NCBI GenBank assembly: GCA_024236235.1
Contig: JACKKV010000004.1
Span: forward strand, 112,507-176,506
DNA: 64,000 bases
Direction of reading: 5' to 3'
Origin: Novosphingobium sp.
Lineage (GTDB): Bacteria; Pseudomonadota; Alphaproteobacteria; Sphingomonadales; Sphingomonadaceae
Positions within the stretch are counted from its first letter, which is position 1; each line of letters opens with the position of its first letter. Below are positions 49,710 through 58,687 of the stretch, in pieces. Below the pieces are notes generated by a model. The model searched no databases. It saw only the letters and a program-made list of their open reading frames with translations, and was not told the DNA's origin. Made by a program: the position numbers and the translations under genes.

Positions 49710-49751
49710 CGGCATTTTTTCGGTTTATCGATTTTGGGAGATTTTGCAAAC

Positions 49752-51824
49752 ATGGCTGACGAACAGGTTGCGCGCATCGAACGGGATGGCGCCATCGCGA
49801 TCTGCGTGATCGATTCGCCGCCGGTCAACGCACTGGGGCAGGCAGTGCGCCAGGCGCTGGTCGACGCGGTCGCACAGGCCAACGCCGATGCGGCGGTGGA
49901 CGCGCTGGTGATTCACTGCGCGGGACGCACCTATTTCGCCGGGGCCGATGTGCGCGAATTCGGCAAGCCGCCCGTGCCGCCGCACCTGCCTGATGTGGTG
50001 AACACGATTGAAGCCAGCGCCAAGCCGGTGATCACGGTGATTCATGGTTCAGCGCTGGGCGGTGGCCTGGAAGTGGCCATGGGTTGCCACTTCCGCCTGG
50101 CCACACCGGCCGCGAAAATGGGCCTGCCCGAAGTCACGCTGGGCATCATGCCGGGCGCGGGGGGAACGCAGCGGCTGCCGCGCCTGATCGGCGTCGCCAA
50201 GGCGCTGGAGATGACCGCGCATGGCGCGCCGATTGGCGCTGCCGAAGCGAAGGAGCTGGGGCTGGTCGATGCGATCGTCGAAGGCGATCCGTTGCAGGCC
50301 GCGCTTGAATTCGCCCGCACGGTGGTGGCCGATGGAACGCAGCCGCGCCGCACGAGCGAGCGGGACGACAAGCTGGGCGATGCCGGCAATGCTGCCCTGT
50401 TCGACGAATTCCTGGCGAAAAATGCCCGGAAGTTTCGCGGCCTCGACGCCCCGGCCGCCATCGTCGCGCTGATGCGCAAGACACTGACCATGCCTTTTGC
50501 CGAAGCGGTCAGGCTGGAACGAGAAGGGTTCCTGGCCCTGCGTGAAGGCCCGCAGTCGAAGGCGCTGCGCCACGCCTTCTTTGCCGAACGCGAAGCGGCA
50601 AAGGTGCCCGGCATCGGCAAGGACACGCCGCGCCTCAAGATCGAAAAGGTCGCCGTCATCGGCGCGGGCACCATGGGGTCGGGCATTGCGCTCGCCTTCC
50701 TGCAATCCGGTTTTGAAGTGATCCTGATCGAGGTGGCGCAGGCGGGGCTGGATCGCGGCGTCACCACCATCGACAAGACGCTGGCGAAGAATGTCGCGCA
50801 GGGCCGGATGAGTGAAGACAAGGCCGCGCGGACCAGAAACGCGCTTACCCCCACGCTCGAATTCGAAAAAGTCGCCGAAGCCGATCTGGTGATCGAGGCG
50901 GTGTTCGAACTGATGGAGGTGAAGCAGGACATCTTCCGCAAGCTTGACCTGCATGCCCGGCCTGACGCGATTCTGGCGACCAACACCAGCTATCTCGACA
51001 TCAACGAGATCGCTTCAGTCACCAGCCGTCCGCAACAGGTGATCGGCCTGCACTTCTTCTCCCCCGCCAACATCATGAAGCTGCTGGAAGTGGTGCGCAC
51101 CGACAAGACGTCGGACTCCGTCCTGGCCAGCGCGCTTGACCTGGCCAAGGCGATCCGCAAGGTCGCCGTGGTGGCGCGCGTTTGCTACGGCTTCATCGGC
51201 AACCGCATGCTGTCAGTGCGCCGCGTGGAAACCGAAGCGCTGCTGCTGGCAGGGGCCAGCCCTTATGATCTTGACCGGGTGGTGGAAGGTTTCGGCATGG
51301 CCATGGGTCCGTGCCGGATCGGCGATCTGGCAGGGCTGGACCTTGGCTGGACGCCCGAAAACTCGACCGGCAACACCGTCAAGGAACGCCTGTGCGAAAT
51401 GGACCGGCGCGGCATGAAGAACGGCGCGGGTTTCTACGATTATGTCGATGGCAAGCCGCAGGAATCGCCCGCGGTGCTGACAATGATCGACGCCTTCCGC
51501 GCAGAAAAGGGCGTGACCCCGCGCAGCTTCGGCGATGAAGAAATTCTGCAGCACATGCTGTACCCGATGATGAACGAAGGCGCGAAGATCCTGGAAGAAG
51601 GGATTGCCCTGCGCGCTTCGGACATCGATGTCGTCTGGCTGTTCGGTTACGGCTGGCCGCGCTGGACCGGTGGACCGATGTTCCTGGCCGACCAGATCGG
51701 CCTGCCCGCCATCGTCGAGGCGCTGGAACGGATGGGGCCGGGCCATGAACCCGCCGCACTGCTGCGCAGGCTGGCTGCCGAAGGGTCCAGCTTCGTCGAA
51801 TATGACAAGGCGAACGGCGGATAG
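49752..51824 (+). CDS. Bifunctional enoyl-CoA hydratase/3-hydroxyacyl-CoA dehydrogenase (FadB/FadJ-type)
   Basis: A 690-residue fusion enzyme like bacterial FadJ or the peroxisomal multifunctional enzyme. The N-terminal crotonase domain has GRTYFAGADVREF, HGSALGGGLEVAMG and MGLPEVTLGIMPGAGGTQ with both catalytic Glu residues. The dehydrogenase begins near residue 296 with VAVIGAGTMGSG, and the C-terminal catalytic helical domains include GLHFFSPANIMKLLEVV. It would hydrate and oxidise an enoyl-CoA in turn. The ATG at 49752 is set by homology. It heads an operon with the fused kinase (10 nt) and its divergent neighbour is PcaF, fitting beta-oxidation of a dicarboxylyl-CoA. Confidence 0.95.
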   Translation: MADEQVARIERDGAIAICVIDSPPVNALGQAVRQALVDAVAQANADAAVDALVIHCAGRTYFAGADVREFGKPPVPPHLPDVVNTIEASAKPVITVIHGSALGGGLEVAMGCHFRLATPAAKMGLPEVTLGIMPGAGGTQRLPRLIGVAKALEMTAHGAPIGAAEAKELGLVDAIVEGDPLQAALEFARTVVADGTQPRRTSERDDKLGDAGNAALFDEFLAKNARKFRGLDAPAAIVALMRKTLTMPFAEAVRLEREGFLALREGPQSKALRHAFFAEREAAKVPGIGKDTPRLKIEKVAVIGAGTMGSGIALAFLQSGFEVILIEVAQAGLDRGVTTIDKTLAKNVAQGRMSEDKAARTRNALTPTLEFEKVAEADLVIEAVFELMEVKQDIFRKLDLHARPDAILATNTSYLDINEIASVTSRPQQVIGLHFFSPANIMKLLEVVRTDKTSDSVLASALDLAKAIRKVAVVARVCYGFIGNRMLSVRRVETEALLLAGASPYDLDRVVEGFGMAMGPCRIGDLAGLDLGWTPENSTGNTVKERLCEMDRRGMKNGAGFYDYVDGKPQESPAVLTMIDAFRAEKGVTPRSFGDEEILQHMLYPMMNEGAKILEEGIALRASDIDVVWLFGYGWPRWTGGPMFLADQIGLPAIVEALERMGPGHEPAALLRRLAAEGSSFVEYDKANGG

Positions 51825-51834
51825 GGCGCTGGCC

Positions 51835-53217
51835 ATGGCCCACTCGAACGTCTCTGCACAATCCCTCGCAGGACCGGACCTGCCAGCCATCGAAGCGGCG
51901 GCCTTCGCGTGGGTTGCCGAGGTTACAGGCGGCACAATCGTTGCGAAGGTGAAGGCCTCTGGCGGAAATCGCCGCCAGAGCTGGGCGATCGATATCGAAA
52001 CCGCTGACGGCGCGCGAATGCCGTTGCTGCTGCGGTTTGATCCGCGCCCCGACGAACCGGGCGCGGAACCCTGGACGATCGAGCGCGAAGCGGACGTGTT
52101 CAGGGCCATCCGCGGCATTCCGATCCGCGCACCCAAATTCGTCGGTTTCAACCCGCAACTGCGCGCGGTCCTGACAGACCGGGCCAGTGGTGTCGCCGAA
52201 TTGCGCCATCTGAAAGATGACTTGCAAAAGCAGCACATTGCCCGCCAGTTCATGGCCGATCTCGCGACGCTGCACCGCTGGCCCACGGTCGGCATCCGCC
52301 TCGCCGCGAGCGTCGAAAGCACCAGCATCGCCGATCATATCGTCAATGAACTCGACATCTGGGAAGCCATGTATCGCGAAACGGGCGAGGACGACCCGCT
52401 GCTGGAATTCGCATTCCTGTGGCTGCGCGCGCATGTTCCGCAGGGCGGGGGCAAGCCGGTATTCACCCATGGCGATGCGGGGCCCGGCAACTTCATGTAT
52501 GATGGCGGCGAACTGACCGCGCTCATCGATTGGGAATTTGCGCATCTGGGCGACCCGATGGATGACATCGCCTGGTTTTCCATGCGCTGCGTGATGGAGC
52601 CGGTGCCCGATTTTTTCGATGCGCTGAGATGCTACGAAGCGGCCGTGGGCGCACCGATTGACCGGCAGAGCCTGCTTTATCACCGGGTGCTGGTCTCCAC
52701 CCGGGTGGTCGTCATCCGCCACCGCGCCTTCGCCAGCGAACCGGCGCATGCCATCGTCTCGCGCGGGCTGAATCGCCGCCTGCTGGTGGAAGCCATGTCG
52801 GCCGCCAGCGGCAGCGCCGTCACCCCACCCCGCCCGGTTGACGCGCCCGAGACTGCGTGCACCGCGCTTTATGACAAGGTCATCGGCGATCTCGGCGACA
52901 TCATCGTGCCGCGCAGCGCGGACAAGGCTGCGGTTGCCGCTGCCAAGAACGCGGCCAAGGTTGTCAAATACCTCAAGGCAATCGACCGCTTCGGCCCGGC
53001 GATCGAAACGGCCGAGCTGGACGAGCTGGAACGGCTGCTCGACATCCGTCCGGAATCGGTCGAACAGGGGCAGCAGCAGCTGTGTGCGGCCCTGCGCGCC
53101 GGTGCAGTCAGTTTCGATGCGGCGCTGGCCTATTTCGCCGGAGCGGGTCAGCGCGGTGCACAACTTAGCGCCGAGGCGTCGGGCAGCATCGCAACGCGGC
53201 ATTACACCCCGGTTTAG
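51835..53217 (+). CDS. APH-like kinase fused to small helical partner domain
   Basis: A 460-residue protein. Residues 1-340 are an APH-fold kinase with HGDAGPGNFMY and LIDWEFAHLGD. The last 115 residues (ALYDKVIGDLGDIIVP onward) are a helical domain matching in pattern the separate small proteins at 29328 and 44937. Thus a kinase and its presumed partner, split elsewhere, are one polypeptide here. The start at 51835 follows the FadB stop by 10 nt; upstream coding potential belongs to FadB. In an operon with beta-oxidation and hydantoinase-type genes it probably phosphorylates a hydroxyacyl-CoA or a related alcohol. Confidence 0.85.
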   Translation: MAHSNVSAQSLAGPDLPAIEAAAFAWVAEVTGGTIVAKVKASGGNRRQSWAIDIETADGARMPLLLRFDPRPDEPGAEPWTIEREADVFRAIRGIPIRAPKFVGFNPQLRAVLTDRASGVAELRHLKDDLQKQHIARQFMADLATLHRWPTVGIRLAASVESTSIADHIVNELDIWEAMYRETGEDDPLLEFAFLWLRAHVPQGGGKPVFTHGDAGPGNFMYDGGELTALIDWEFAHLGDPMDDIAWFSMRCVMEPVPDFFDALRCYEAAVGAPIDRQSLLYHRVLVSTRVVVIRHRAFASEPAHAIVSRGLNRRLLVEAMSAASGSAVTPPRPVDAPETACTALYDKVIGDLGDIIVPRSADKAAVAAAKNAAKVVKYLKAIDRFGPAIETAELDELERLLDIRPESVEQGQQQLCAALRAGAVSFDAALAYFAGAGQRGAQLSAEASGSIATRHYTPV

Positions 53218-53242
53218 GAAGCGTGGTTGAGGGAGAGGCCCG

Positions 53243-54175
53243 TTGAGCGAGATAAAGGCAAGCGACGACCAGTTCCATTTCGCGCAAATGGGCGAACGCT
53301 GGTGGATGACCGAAACTGCCTGGTTTTCCTTCTGCGTGCCCGAACGCAAGCTGGGCGGCTGGTTCTACACCATGGTACGGCCCAATATCGGAACGGTCGC
53401 GGGCGGCGCATGGGTGTGGGACGACAGCACGATCCTGCCCTGGGAAGTGCCCTATTCCAGCAATCTCACGGCCATGCCGCTGCAGGACGATCCCGACCTT
53501 AATGACGCGACATTCCGCAACGGCGTCTCGCTTCGCACGATCATGCCGCTCAGCAGCTATGAGATCGGCTATGAGGACGCGGGCCTGTTGCAGGCAGAGT
53601 TGCGGTTCGACGCGGTCATGCCTCCGCGCCCGCTGCGCAAGCCGGGTTCGGCCTTTGGCGATCTGACGCATTTCGACCAGTTCGGGCGGGTTCATGGCAC
53701 GATCACGCTGCATGGCGAGGAAATCGCCGTGGATTGCCTGGCCATGCGGGACCGCAGCTGGGGCCCGCGGCCTGAACACCGCCCGCGCAAGAGCGCCTAT
53801 GTCAGCGGCATCGCATCGCCTGACGATTGCTTCCTCTTCGTCACCAAGGCCAATGAACTGTCGGGCGAGCTGGCCTATGGCTTCATGATCCGCGACGGCA
53901 TGATCGGCGATCTGGCCAGCGGCACGCGGCGGGTTGAGCGCGATCCTTCAACCGGGCTGGTGGAACGGATTTTCATCGAGGCCGTTGACGAACATGGCCG
54001 CGCGCTGGAGGCCAGCGGCGTCAGGCTGAGCGGCATCACCCTGATCCGCCACAGCTTCATTGACCAGAACGGACTGATGGAATGGTCCATCAACGGCAAG
54101 ACCGGCCATGGCGAGGATCAGGACATGTGGCCGGTGCATGAATGGTCGCGCTATCGCCGCGAAGGCGTGGAGTAG
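53243..54175 (+). CDS. Lipocalin-like (AttH/CrtC or DUF7064/7065-type) protein, copy 3
   Basis: A 310-residue paralog of the proteins at 3405 and 43934, the most divergent of the three. WWMTETAWFSF aligns with their DWAETNYF segment and DRSWGPR replaces DHSWGPR. It appears to start with TTG at 53243, with GAGGGAGAGG about 5 nt upstream. It lies between the fused kinase (25 nt) and HyuA-type gene (5 nt), which places this family in a third setting with CoA metabolism. Function unknown. Confidence 0.72.
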   Translation: MSEIKASDDQFHFAQMGERWWMTETAWFSFCVPERKLGGWFYTMVRPNIGTVAGGAWVWDDSTILPWEVPYSSNLTAMPLQDDPDLNDATFRNGVSLRTIMPLSSYEIGYEDAGLLQAELRFDAVMPPRPLRKPGSAFGDLTHFDQFGRVHGTITLHGEEIAVDCLAMRDRSWGPRPEHRPRKSAYVSGIASPDDCFLFVTKANELSGELAYGFMIRDGMIGDLASGTRRVERDPSTGLVERIFIEAVDEHGRALEASGVRLSGITLIRHSFIDQNGLMEWSINGKTGHGEDQDMWPVHEWSRYRREGVE

Positions 54176-54180
54176 GCGAC

Positions 54181-56205
54181 ATGGCGGCAATCGTCGGCAT
54201 CGATGTGGGGGGCACCTTCACTGACCTTTACCTCAGCCCCGGCAATGGCGAGCCGGACCGGGTGGTCAAGGTCCCCTCCACGCCCGACGATCCCTCGCGC
54301 GGGCTGGCCGATGCGCTGGATGCCTGCGGGGTCGATCCGCAGCAGCTCGGGCTGATCCTGCACGGCACCACCATTGCCACGAATGCGGTGATCGAACGCA
54401 AGGGCGCGGCGGTGGCGCTGGTTACCACGCAAGGCTTTCGCGACGTGCTGGAACTTGGCCGGCGCGATCGGCCGAGCGCCTATGGGCTGACCGGCATTCA
54501 CCGCCCGCTGATCCCGCGCAGCCAGCGCTGGGAGATCAGCGAACGGCTGGATCATGCAGGCAAGGTCGTGACGCCGCTGGACGAAGCGGGGGTGCGCGAA
54601 CTGGCGCAGGCGCTGGCGGCAACCGGGCTGGAAGCGGTCATCATCTCCTTCCTTCATTCCTACGCCAATCCGGATCATGAACGCCGCGCCGCCGAGATCT
54701 TCCGCGCCGCGCGCAATGACTGGCAAGTCGTGACCTCAAGCGAGGTGGTGCGCGAGTATTACGAATTCGAACGCACCAGCACGGCGGTTGTGCAGGCCTA
54801 TCTCCAGCCGCTGGTCTCGCGCTACGCCGAGCGTTTGCAAGGCCGGCTGGTCGAACGCAGCATCACCGCCCAGACGCTGGTCATGCAGTCGAACGGCGGA
54901 CTGGTGCCGCTGGCGCAATTGCCGCGCAGCGCGGCCAATATCGTGCGCTCCGGCCCGGCGGCCGGGGTAATCGCGGCAGCGCGGCTGGCGGCGCAGGCCG
55001 GGTTCGACAAGATCATCACCGGCGACATGGGCGGGACCAGCTTCGATGTGGCGGTCGTGGTCGATGGCCAGCCGCATGTCGCGGAAACGACCGAACTCGA
55101 TTTCCGCATTCCGCTGCGCCTGCCGATGATCGATGTGCACACCATCGGCGCGGGCGGCGGCTCGATCGCGGCGATTGATCGGGGCGGAATGCTCAAGGTC
55201 GGCCCGGAAAGCGCGGGGGCGGTGCCCGGCCCGGTCTGCTTCGGGCGCGGCGGAACCGCGCCCACCGTGGCCGATGCCAATGCGGTGCTGGCGCGGATCA
55301 ACCCGGAACATCCGATCGGCCTTACCAACCTTACCCGGCTGGACGTGGATGCGGCGCGCGCGGCGCTGGGCAGGCTCGGGGCCGGGATCGGCCTTGACGC
55401 GGAAGACGCGGCGCTGGCGATCCTTACCGTTGTCAACCAGGCCATGGCCGGGCGCACCCGTCTGCTGACAGTGGAACAGGGCCACGATCCGCGCGATTTC
55501 GCGCTGGTCATCTTCGGCGGGGCCGGACCGCTGCATGGCGCCGCGATCATGCGCGAAGTAGGGATCCGGACGATGATCCTGCCCCCGTATCCGGGCGTCC
55601 AATGCGCGCTGGGCTGCGCCATTGCCGACATACGCTATGACATGTCGCTGACCGTCGAACGCCCGGTGAGCGAGGTCGCTGCCGATTTCGCAGCCGACGC
55701 ACTCGCCGCGCAGCGCCGGGAAGGCGAAGGCAAGCTGGCCATTTCCGCGAACGACATCGCCCGCACCGCCTTGGACCATGTCGCGCAGATGAGTTTTGCG
55801 GGGCAGATCCACAGCCTGCGCGTGCCGATCGAACAAAGCTGGACACCCGCCCGCATGGCCGACGAATTCCGCAAGGTCTATGCGCGCGAATATGGCGAAG
55901 CGCCGGGCGACCTGCCAGTCACGCTGGTCAGCCTGAAAACGACGGTGCACGGGCTGCGCGAACAGGCGGGCGCCGCCGCCGAAGCAGAAGCGGCTGCGGA
56001 CGCGCCGCAACCTGCCGCAACCCGCCCGGTGCGCTTCGACCGCTGGATCGACACGCCGATCTATCGCCGCGAAACGCTGCGCTTCGGCCATCGCTTTCCC
56101 GGGCCGGCAATTATCGAACAGGCCGATACGACCGCAGTGATCGAACCGGGGATGGCGGCCCGGGTCGATCGTTACGGCAATATTCTGGTGGAGATGGCAT
56201 CATGA
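54181..56205 (+). CDS. hyuA: Hydantoinase/oxoprolinase family subunit A (HyuA/acetone carboxylase-beta-like)
   Basis: A 674-residue ASKHA-fold ATPase: GIDVGGTFTDLYL (6-18), HGTTIATNAVIERKGA, GDMGGTSFDV and TIGAGGGSIA are the nucleotide-binding blocks. Family members open hydantoins or 5-oxoproline with ATP, or activate ketones in acetone and acetophenone carboxylases. The next gene, HyuB, overlaps its stop by 4 nt (ATGA). No small carboxylase subunit or amino-acid gene is nearby, so lactam or ketone chemistry is open. In a region rich in ketone enzymes, ATP-dependent ketone activation is worth considering. Confidence 0.92.
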   Translation: MAAIVGIDVGGTFTDLYLSPGNGEPDRVVKVPSTPDDPSRGLADALDACGVDPQQLGLILHGTTIATNAVIERKGAAVALVTTQGFRDVLELGRRDRPSAYGLTGIHRPLIPRSQRWEISERLDHAGKVVTPLDEAGVRELAQALAATGLEAVIISFLHSYANPDHERRAAEIFRAARNDWQVVTSSEVVREYYEFERTSTAVVQAYLQPLVSRYAERLQGRLVERSITAQTLVMQSNGGLVPLAQLPRSAANIVRSGPAAGVIAAARLAAQAGFDKIITGDMGGTSFDVAVVVDGQPHVAETTELDFRIPLRLPMIDVHTIGAGGGSIAAIDRGGMLKVGPESAGAVPGPVCFGRGGTAPTVADANAVLARINPEHPIGLTNLTRLDVDAARAALGRLGAGIGLDAEDAALAILTVVNQAMAGRTRLLTVEQGHDPRDFALVIFGGAGPLHGAAIMREVGIRTMILPPYPGVQCALGCAIADIRYDMSLTVERPVSEVAADFAADALAAQRREGEGKLAISANDIARTALDHVAQMSFAGQIHSLRVPIEQSWTPARMADEFRKVYAREYGEAPGDLPVTLVSLKTTVHGLREQAGAAAEAEAAADAPQPAATRPVRFDRWIDTPIYRRETLRFGHRFPGPAIIEQADTTAVIEPGMAARVDRYGNILVEMAS

Positions 56206-57920
56206 GCGACCCGGTTACGCTGGCAGTGGTGCGCGGCGCGCTGGAACAGATCACTGACGAGATGGACCTGCACCTGATCCGGGCCGCACTTTCGCCGATC
56301 ATCTCCGAAACCAATGATTGCGCGCACGGGCTGTACGATGCAGAAACGGGCGAGACGATCGCCCAGGGCAGTTATGGCCTGCCGCTGTTCCTGGCCAGCA
56401 TGCAATGGACCGTGCAGCGGGTGATTGCGCATGCCAGGGCGGACGGCGGCTTTCGCGAGGGCGACCTGTGGTTCGTCAACGATCCCTATATCAGCGGCAC
56501 GCATCTCAACGATGTCGTGCTGGTCAAGCCGGTGTTTGTGGATGGCGAATTGTTCGCCCTCTTCGCCAATACCGGTCACTGGATGGACATGGGCGGCGCC
56601 GTGCCCGGCGGGTGGGCCCCATCGGCCACCGAAATCCATCAGGAAGGGCTGATCATCCCGCCGCTGAAGCTGTGCGAGGAAGGACGCTTCAACACCGCGC
56701 TGCTGCGCCTGATTCAGGCAAATGTCCGCCTGCCGGGCCAGCTGGAAGGCGATCTCAAGGCGATGATGAACGTCTTTTCCGTCGGCGCGCGGGGGCTGGA
56801 CAACCTGATCGCCCGCTATGGCGTGGCGACGCTGCGCAGCTGCATTGCAGAGATCCTCGACCGGTCGGAACGGCAGATGCGATCCTACATCGCGGACATC
56901 CCCGACGGGACATACAGTTTCGAAGACTGGTTCGATAATGATGGCGTGGACGATGTACCGCTGAAGGTCGCCCTGTCGATCACCGTGGCAGGAGACAGTC
57001 TCAGGCTCGATTTTGCAGGCACGGCCGAAAAGGCACGCGGGCCGATGAACATCTCCGATGGCACCACCATTTCCATGTGCCTGGTCGCGATCAAGCACAT
57101 CTTCCCGGATGTTCCGGTCAATGGCGGCGCGTTCCGCCCGATCAGCATTGCCATTCCCGAACCGTCGATCCTCGCGGCCCGCTACCCCTCTCCGGTCGGG
57201 GGCACGACCGATGTCACCCAGCGCGTGGTCGATGTGGTGTTTGGCGCGCTGGCGCAGGCCATTCCCGAGCTTGTGCCCGCCGCGCCGTTCGGCACCACCG
57301 GGGTGCTGACCGTAACCGGCAAGCGACCGCGCGACGGAGGCTATTTCGTGGCGGTCTATCCCTATCCGGGCGGCTATGGCGCAAGCGCCGGGTCCGACGG
57401 GCTGGTCAACGGCACCCCGCCCAGTTCCATGGCCCGTTTCATGTCCGTCGAAATGTCAGAACACCGTTATCCGGTGCGTTTCGAATATCTGGCAATCCGC
57501 GAGAATTCAGGCGGAGCGGGCCTGCATCGGGGCGGCTGCGGCACTGCTTACGGGATCGAGGCACTGGCTGATTGCACGGTCAGCATATTGGGCGACCGGG
57601 TGGATTACGCCCCCTTCGGCATCGAAGGCGGCGGCCCGGCGGCTGCCAACGAGGTGCAGCTGGTGATTGATGGCGCAGAGGTGATCCCGGCCATGCGCAG
57701 CAAGGCAGAAAAACTGGCGCTGAAGGCCGGGGATCGCATCCGCCTTGCCTCCCCCGGCGGGGGCGGCTTTGGCGACCCTGCGGCGCGCCCGCCCGCCGCG
57801 ATCGAGGAAGATCTCAACAACGGGCTGGTGACCGCAAGCAACGCGAGCGGGATTTACGCGGCCAGCGTCACGCGAAGCGGCGAGCTGGCGGGGCGGCCCC
57901 TCTACCGGGTTGCCCGCTGA
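56202..57920 (+). CDS. hyuB: Hydantoinase/oxoprolinase family subunit B (HyuB-like)
   Basis: A 572-residue HyuB-family subunit. MSDPVTLAVVRGALEQITDEM, ISETNDCAHGLYD, DPYISGTHLNDV, NTGHWMDMGG and the late SPGGGGFGDP are family marks. With the A subunit it forms the catalytic complex; the metal-binding residues are in this subunit. Overlaps hyuA by 4 nt and ends 5 nt from the stop of the convergent SDR gene. Last gene of the FadB operon. Substrate as discussed for HyuA. Confidence 0.93.
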   Translation: MSDPVTLAVVRGALEQITDEMDLHLIRAALSPIISETNDCAHGLYDAETGETIAQGSYGLPLFLASMQWTVQRVIAHARADGGFREGDLWFVNDPYISGTHLNDVVLVKPVFVDGELFALFANTGHWMDMGGAVPGGWAPSATEIHQEGLIIPPLKLCEEGRFNTALLRLIQANVRLPGQLEGDLKAMMNVFSVGARGLDNLIARYGVATLRSCIAEILDRSERQMRSYIADIPDGTYSFEDWFDNDGVDDVPLKVALSITVAGDSLRLDFAGTAEKARGPMNISDGTTISMCLVAIKHIFPDVPVNGGAFRPISIAIPEPSILAARYPSPVGGTTDVTQRVVDVVFGALAQAIPELVPAAPFGTTGVLTVTGKRPRDGGYFVAVYPYPGGYGASAGSDGLVNGTPPSSMARFMSVEMSEHRYPVRFEYLAIRENSGGAGLHRGGCGTAYGIEALADCTVSILGDRVDYAPFGIEGGGPAAANEVQLVIDGAEVIPAMRSKAEKLALKAGDRIRLASPGGGGFGDPAARPPAAIEEDLNNGLVTASNASGIYAASVTRSGELAGRPLYRVAR

Positions 57921-57925
57921 ACCTC

Positions 57926-58687
57926 TCAGCTCGTTTGCCCGCCATCCACACCGTAATAATTGCCGGTGCAATAGGATGCCTCGTCGCTGGCGAGAAACGC
58001 AATCATCCGCGCCACCTCGTCTGCGGTGCCATAACGGCGCATGGGAATGGATTGAACGAACGCCTCATGCGCGGCGCGCGGATCGTCCGGTGAAAAATCG
58101 CCTTCAATCGCCGCCATCATCCTGGTGTCAATCGGGCCCGGATTGACCGTGTTGACACGAATGTTCTGAGCCGCGCCTTCCAGCGCCGCACATTTCATCA
58201 TCCCCATCACGGCGTGCTTGCTGGTGACATAGGGGGCGAAAGTGGGGGTACCCTTGCGCCCGGCGGTGGACGACAGAATCACGATCGAACCGCCGCCCGA
58301 TTGCCGCATCGCCGGCATGACCTTGGACAGGCCCGCAAAAACGCCACGCACATTGACGGCCATGACCCGGTCGAAATTTTCCAGGCTGGTTTCGCCGATC
58401 AGGCCCGCCCGGCCTTCGATGCCCGCATTGAGCACCGCGATGTCGATCCGCCCAAAACTGTCGAGCGCGCATTGAACCATGGCCGCATTGTCCGCTTCCT
58501 GCGCAACATCGCAGCGACACCAGCGCGCGTCATCGCCAAGTTCCCGCATCAGTTCCGCAGGCCCTTCATCCTGCAGGTCGGACAGCACCAGCCGCGCGCC
58601 CCGTTCGTGCATCAGCCGTGCCGTCGCGGAACCGATACCACCCGAAGCACCGGTGACGAGCGCCACCTTTCCAGTCAGTTCGCTCAT
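57926..58687 (-). CDS. Short-chain dehydrogenase/reductase
   Basis: A 253-residue classical SDR with TGASGGIG (12-19), LNAG (86-89), Ser140, Tyr153 and Lys157. VLSDLQD suggests NAD(H). GGAGAGGG upstream of the ATG at 58687 and the TGATG overlap with the EthD gene set the start. Last gene of a four-gene minus operon (alcohol dehydrogenase, esterase, EthD protein, SDR) that is divergent from a BVMO. It could supply the BVMO with a ketone. Confidence 0.93.
   Translation of the reverse strand: MSELTGKVALVTGASGGIGSATARLMHERGARLVLSDLQDEGPAELMRELGDDARWCRCDVAQEADNAAMVQCALDSFGRIDIAVLNAGIEGRAGLIGETSLENFDRVMAVNVRGVFAGLSKVMPAMRQSGGGSIVILSSTAGRKGTPTFAPYVTSKHAVMGMMKCAALEGAAQNIRVNTVNPGPIDTRMMAAIEGDFSPDDPRAAHEAFVQSIPMRRYGTADEVARMIAFLASDEASYCTGNYYGVDGGQTS

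Noticed and set aside
51379..53349. 656-codon open frame on the minus strand across the FadB end and the fused kinase
   Set aside because: Its translation has no recognisable domain and it opposes two well-supported genes; such antisense frames are common at this base composition.
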